A stretch of DNA of 64,000 nt from RHKX01 sp963743875. Lineage in GTDB: Bacteria > Actinomycetota > Thermoleophilia > Solirubrobacterales > 70-9. Under the pieces are notes generated by a model, which did no database searches, had not been told where the DNA came from, and saw nothing but the letters and a program-made list of their open reading frames with translations. Position 1 is the stretch's first letter; each line of letters starts with the position of its first letter. Shown here piece by piece: positions 62,853 through 64,000 of the stretch. The stretch covers positions 1,302,001 through 1,366,000 of the forward strand of contig CAVURM010000001.1 of NCBI GenBank assembly GCA_963743875.1. Direction: 5' to 3'. The position numbers and the translations under genes are program-made.

Positions 62853-64000
62853 ATGAACGACTCAGAATCCTTCAACTCGCGCACCCACCACCGGGATCGG
62901 GAAGCAACGGATATCGAACTATCCTCCAGGGCCACGCTCCACGGTCTGCTCCGGCATGGTTGGATCATTGGAGGATGCGTCCTGCTCGCGGCGGGGCTGG
63001 CGCTGCTTGCATCGCAGCTGCAGACCAAGCAGTACACGGCCGATGCGTCGCTGCTCTTCCGCGACCCCGGGGTCGCCCAGCAGGTGTTCGACAATCCCGT
63101 GCTCGCGAACGTGGATGCGGACCGGACTGGAGCGACCAACTTGCGGCTCGTGTCCCTCGACGTCGTAGCGGATCTGACCGCCGCCGACCTTCCCGGCGAC
63201 CTCAACGGCAGCGAGGTTTCCGACATGGTCGCGATCGAAAGCGACCCGCAGGCCGACGTCGTCACGATACGAGCGACCGATGACAGCCCGGAGTTCGCGG
63301 CACAGACTGCGAACACCTTCGCCGGCAACTACATCAAGTTCCGGCGCGACGCCGACCGCGAAAAGATCCAAACTGCCAGGAGACTGCTCGAGAACCGCCT
63401 CGAGGGGCTGAGCAGTGAGCAGCGCCTGGGCTCGGTGGGCGAGGCGCTCGCCCGGCAGATCGGTCGTCTCCGAACCCTCGAGGCCATCCAGACAGGCAAC
63501 GCCGAGCTGGTCCAGGATGCAACGGTCCCGACGTCGGCCTCGTCGCCGAAGACCGCGCGAAACGTCTTGCTCGCGTCAATCTTCGGGCTCGTCGTCGGTC
63601 TTGGATTGGCGCTTGTCGCAACCCGCATGAGCCGGAAGGTCCGTGATCCGGACGATTTCGAGGCGGCGTTCGGTGGCCTGCCGGTGCTGGCGTCGATTCC
63701 CGATGTAAAAGCATTGCGTAGCTCCGGCAGCGGGATCCGCGAGTTGATGGGCGCCTATCCCGAGGCGGTGCAGATGCTTCGAACCCGACTGCGCTACTTC
63801 AACCCCGGCCGCGAATTCAAGTCGGTCCTGGTCACGTCACCCGCGGTCGGCGACGGGAAGACCACCATCGCCTGGAGCCTGGCTGCGAGCGCCGCTGCCG
63901 CCGGGGTCAGGACGATCCTGGTCGAGGCCGATCTTCACCGCCCGCGCATCGCCGCGCGGGCCGGCGCCGAGTCGTCTCCGGGCCTTTCCGAGGTACTCAG
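62853..64000 (+). CDS. Wzz/BY-kinase chain-length and tyrosine-kinase protein, 3' end missing
   Basis: At least 382 residues from ATG 62853, open to the window edge. A Wzz-type domain has membrane helices at about 36-54 and 236-257 with coiled regions between, and TLEAIQTGNAELVQ before the second helix. A kinase domain follows: VQMLRTRLRYF, Walker A SPAVGDGKTTIAWSLA near residue 330, and Walker A' TILVEADLHRP, where the usual DAD is EAD. It is the fused (Firmicute/Proteobacterial Wzc-like) layout. It would control polymer length by phosphorylation cycles. The tyrosine cluster, if any, lies outside the window. Unlike the protein at 39886-41300, the ATP site is intact. Confidence 0.9.
   Translation, partial: MNDSESFNSRTHHRDREATDIELSSRATLHGLLRHGWIIGGCVLLAAGLALLASQLQTKQYTADASLLFRDPGVAQQVFDNPVLANVDADRTGATNLRLVSLDVVADLTAADLPGDLNGSEVSDMVAIESDPQADVVTIRATDDSPEFAAQTANTFAGNYIKFRRDADREKIQTARRLLENRLEGLSSEQRLGSVGEALARQIGRLRTLEAIQTGNAELVQDATVPTSASSPKTARNVLLASIFGLVVGLGLALVATRMSRKVRDPDDFEAAFGGLPVLASIPDVKALRSSGSGIRELMGAYPEAVQMLRTRLRYFNPGREFKSVLVTSPAVGDGKTTIAWSLAASAAAAGVRTILVEADLHRPRIAARAGAESSPGLSEVL

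Noticed and set aside
21466..64000. Insertion sequences, integrases, prophage or att sites in the accessory region
   Set aside because: No transposase, integrase or phage gene was found in any frame. The duplication at 46.6-52.9 kb is chromosomal and not bounded by an IS.

Overview
This is a 64 kb, very GC-rich chromosomal window. The ribosomal proteins, EF-Tu/EF-G and RNA polymerase subunits are of bacterial, actinobacterial style. Frequent GTG/TTG starts, strong G/C third-position bias, a dense exopolysaccharide region and a DUF559 protein fit Thermoleophilia/Solirubrobacterales best. That placement is inferred from gene content, not from a search.

Left third (1-21.2 kb), information-processing core, almost all on the minus strand. 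Read in transcription order (right to left): rpmG, secE, nusG, rplK, rplA, L10 leader, rplJ, rplL, rpoB, rpoC, then after a short plus-strand island (HAD-like protein, small membrane protein, decayed DUF559 gene) rpsL, rpsG, then two inverted plus-strand membrane-protein genes, then fusA, tuf and the first codons of rpsJ at the left edge. The classical rpsL-rpsG-fusA-tuf operon is therefore split. fusA has its own good promoter and a ~200-nt leader with an intrinsic terminator, i.e. a candidate attenuator separate from the recognisable L10 leader before rplJ. A dispersed ~40-bp palindrome lies downstream of both rpoC and rplA.

Middle (21.4-46.7 kb), first polysaccharide block plus regulators. 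It holds a secreted glycosidase and an anchored companion, an O-antigen-ligase/polymerase-like protein with TPRs, a tightly coupled minus-strand operon (alpha/alpha-toroid protein, DUF354, DegT aminotransferase, two-domain dehydrogenase/oxidoreductase), a WlbA-like oxidoreductase and WlbB-like acetyltransferase, an initiating sugar-phosphate transferase, glycosyltransferases, a MurJ/Wzx-type flippase, a Wzy-like polymerase, a Wzz-like protein and an FkbM methyltransferase. Then come two LuxR-type regulators with non-canonical receiver domains, a degenerate sugar nucleotidyltransferase, an ECF sigma factor and a small ribbon-helix-helix-like protein.

Right third (46.6-64 kb), second polysaccharide block. 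Two near-identical genes for galactose-oxidase-like radical copper oxidases flank a second initiating sugar-phosphate transferase; the second oxidase has a C-terminal seven-repeat FG-GAP propeller. They are followed by a GDP-mannose 3,5-epimerase-like enzyme, two glycosyltransferases, four separate sulfotransferases, a Wzx-type flippase and a Wzz/BY-kinase that runs off the window. Together these suggest assembly and export of a sulfated, possibly L-galactose-containing, extracellular polysaccharide modified outside the cell by copper radical oxidases.

Caution: many genes that should be intact (rpoB, rplL, rplJ, rplA, nusG, secE, the Wzz-like gene and both oxidase genes) carry one to four small apparent indels, often compensating. 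Sequence or assembly error is the simplest explanation. I give full gene extents and name the break points.
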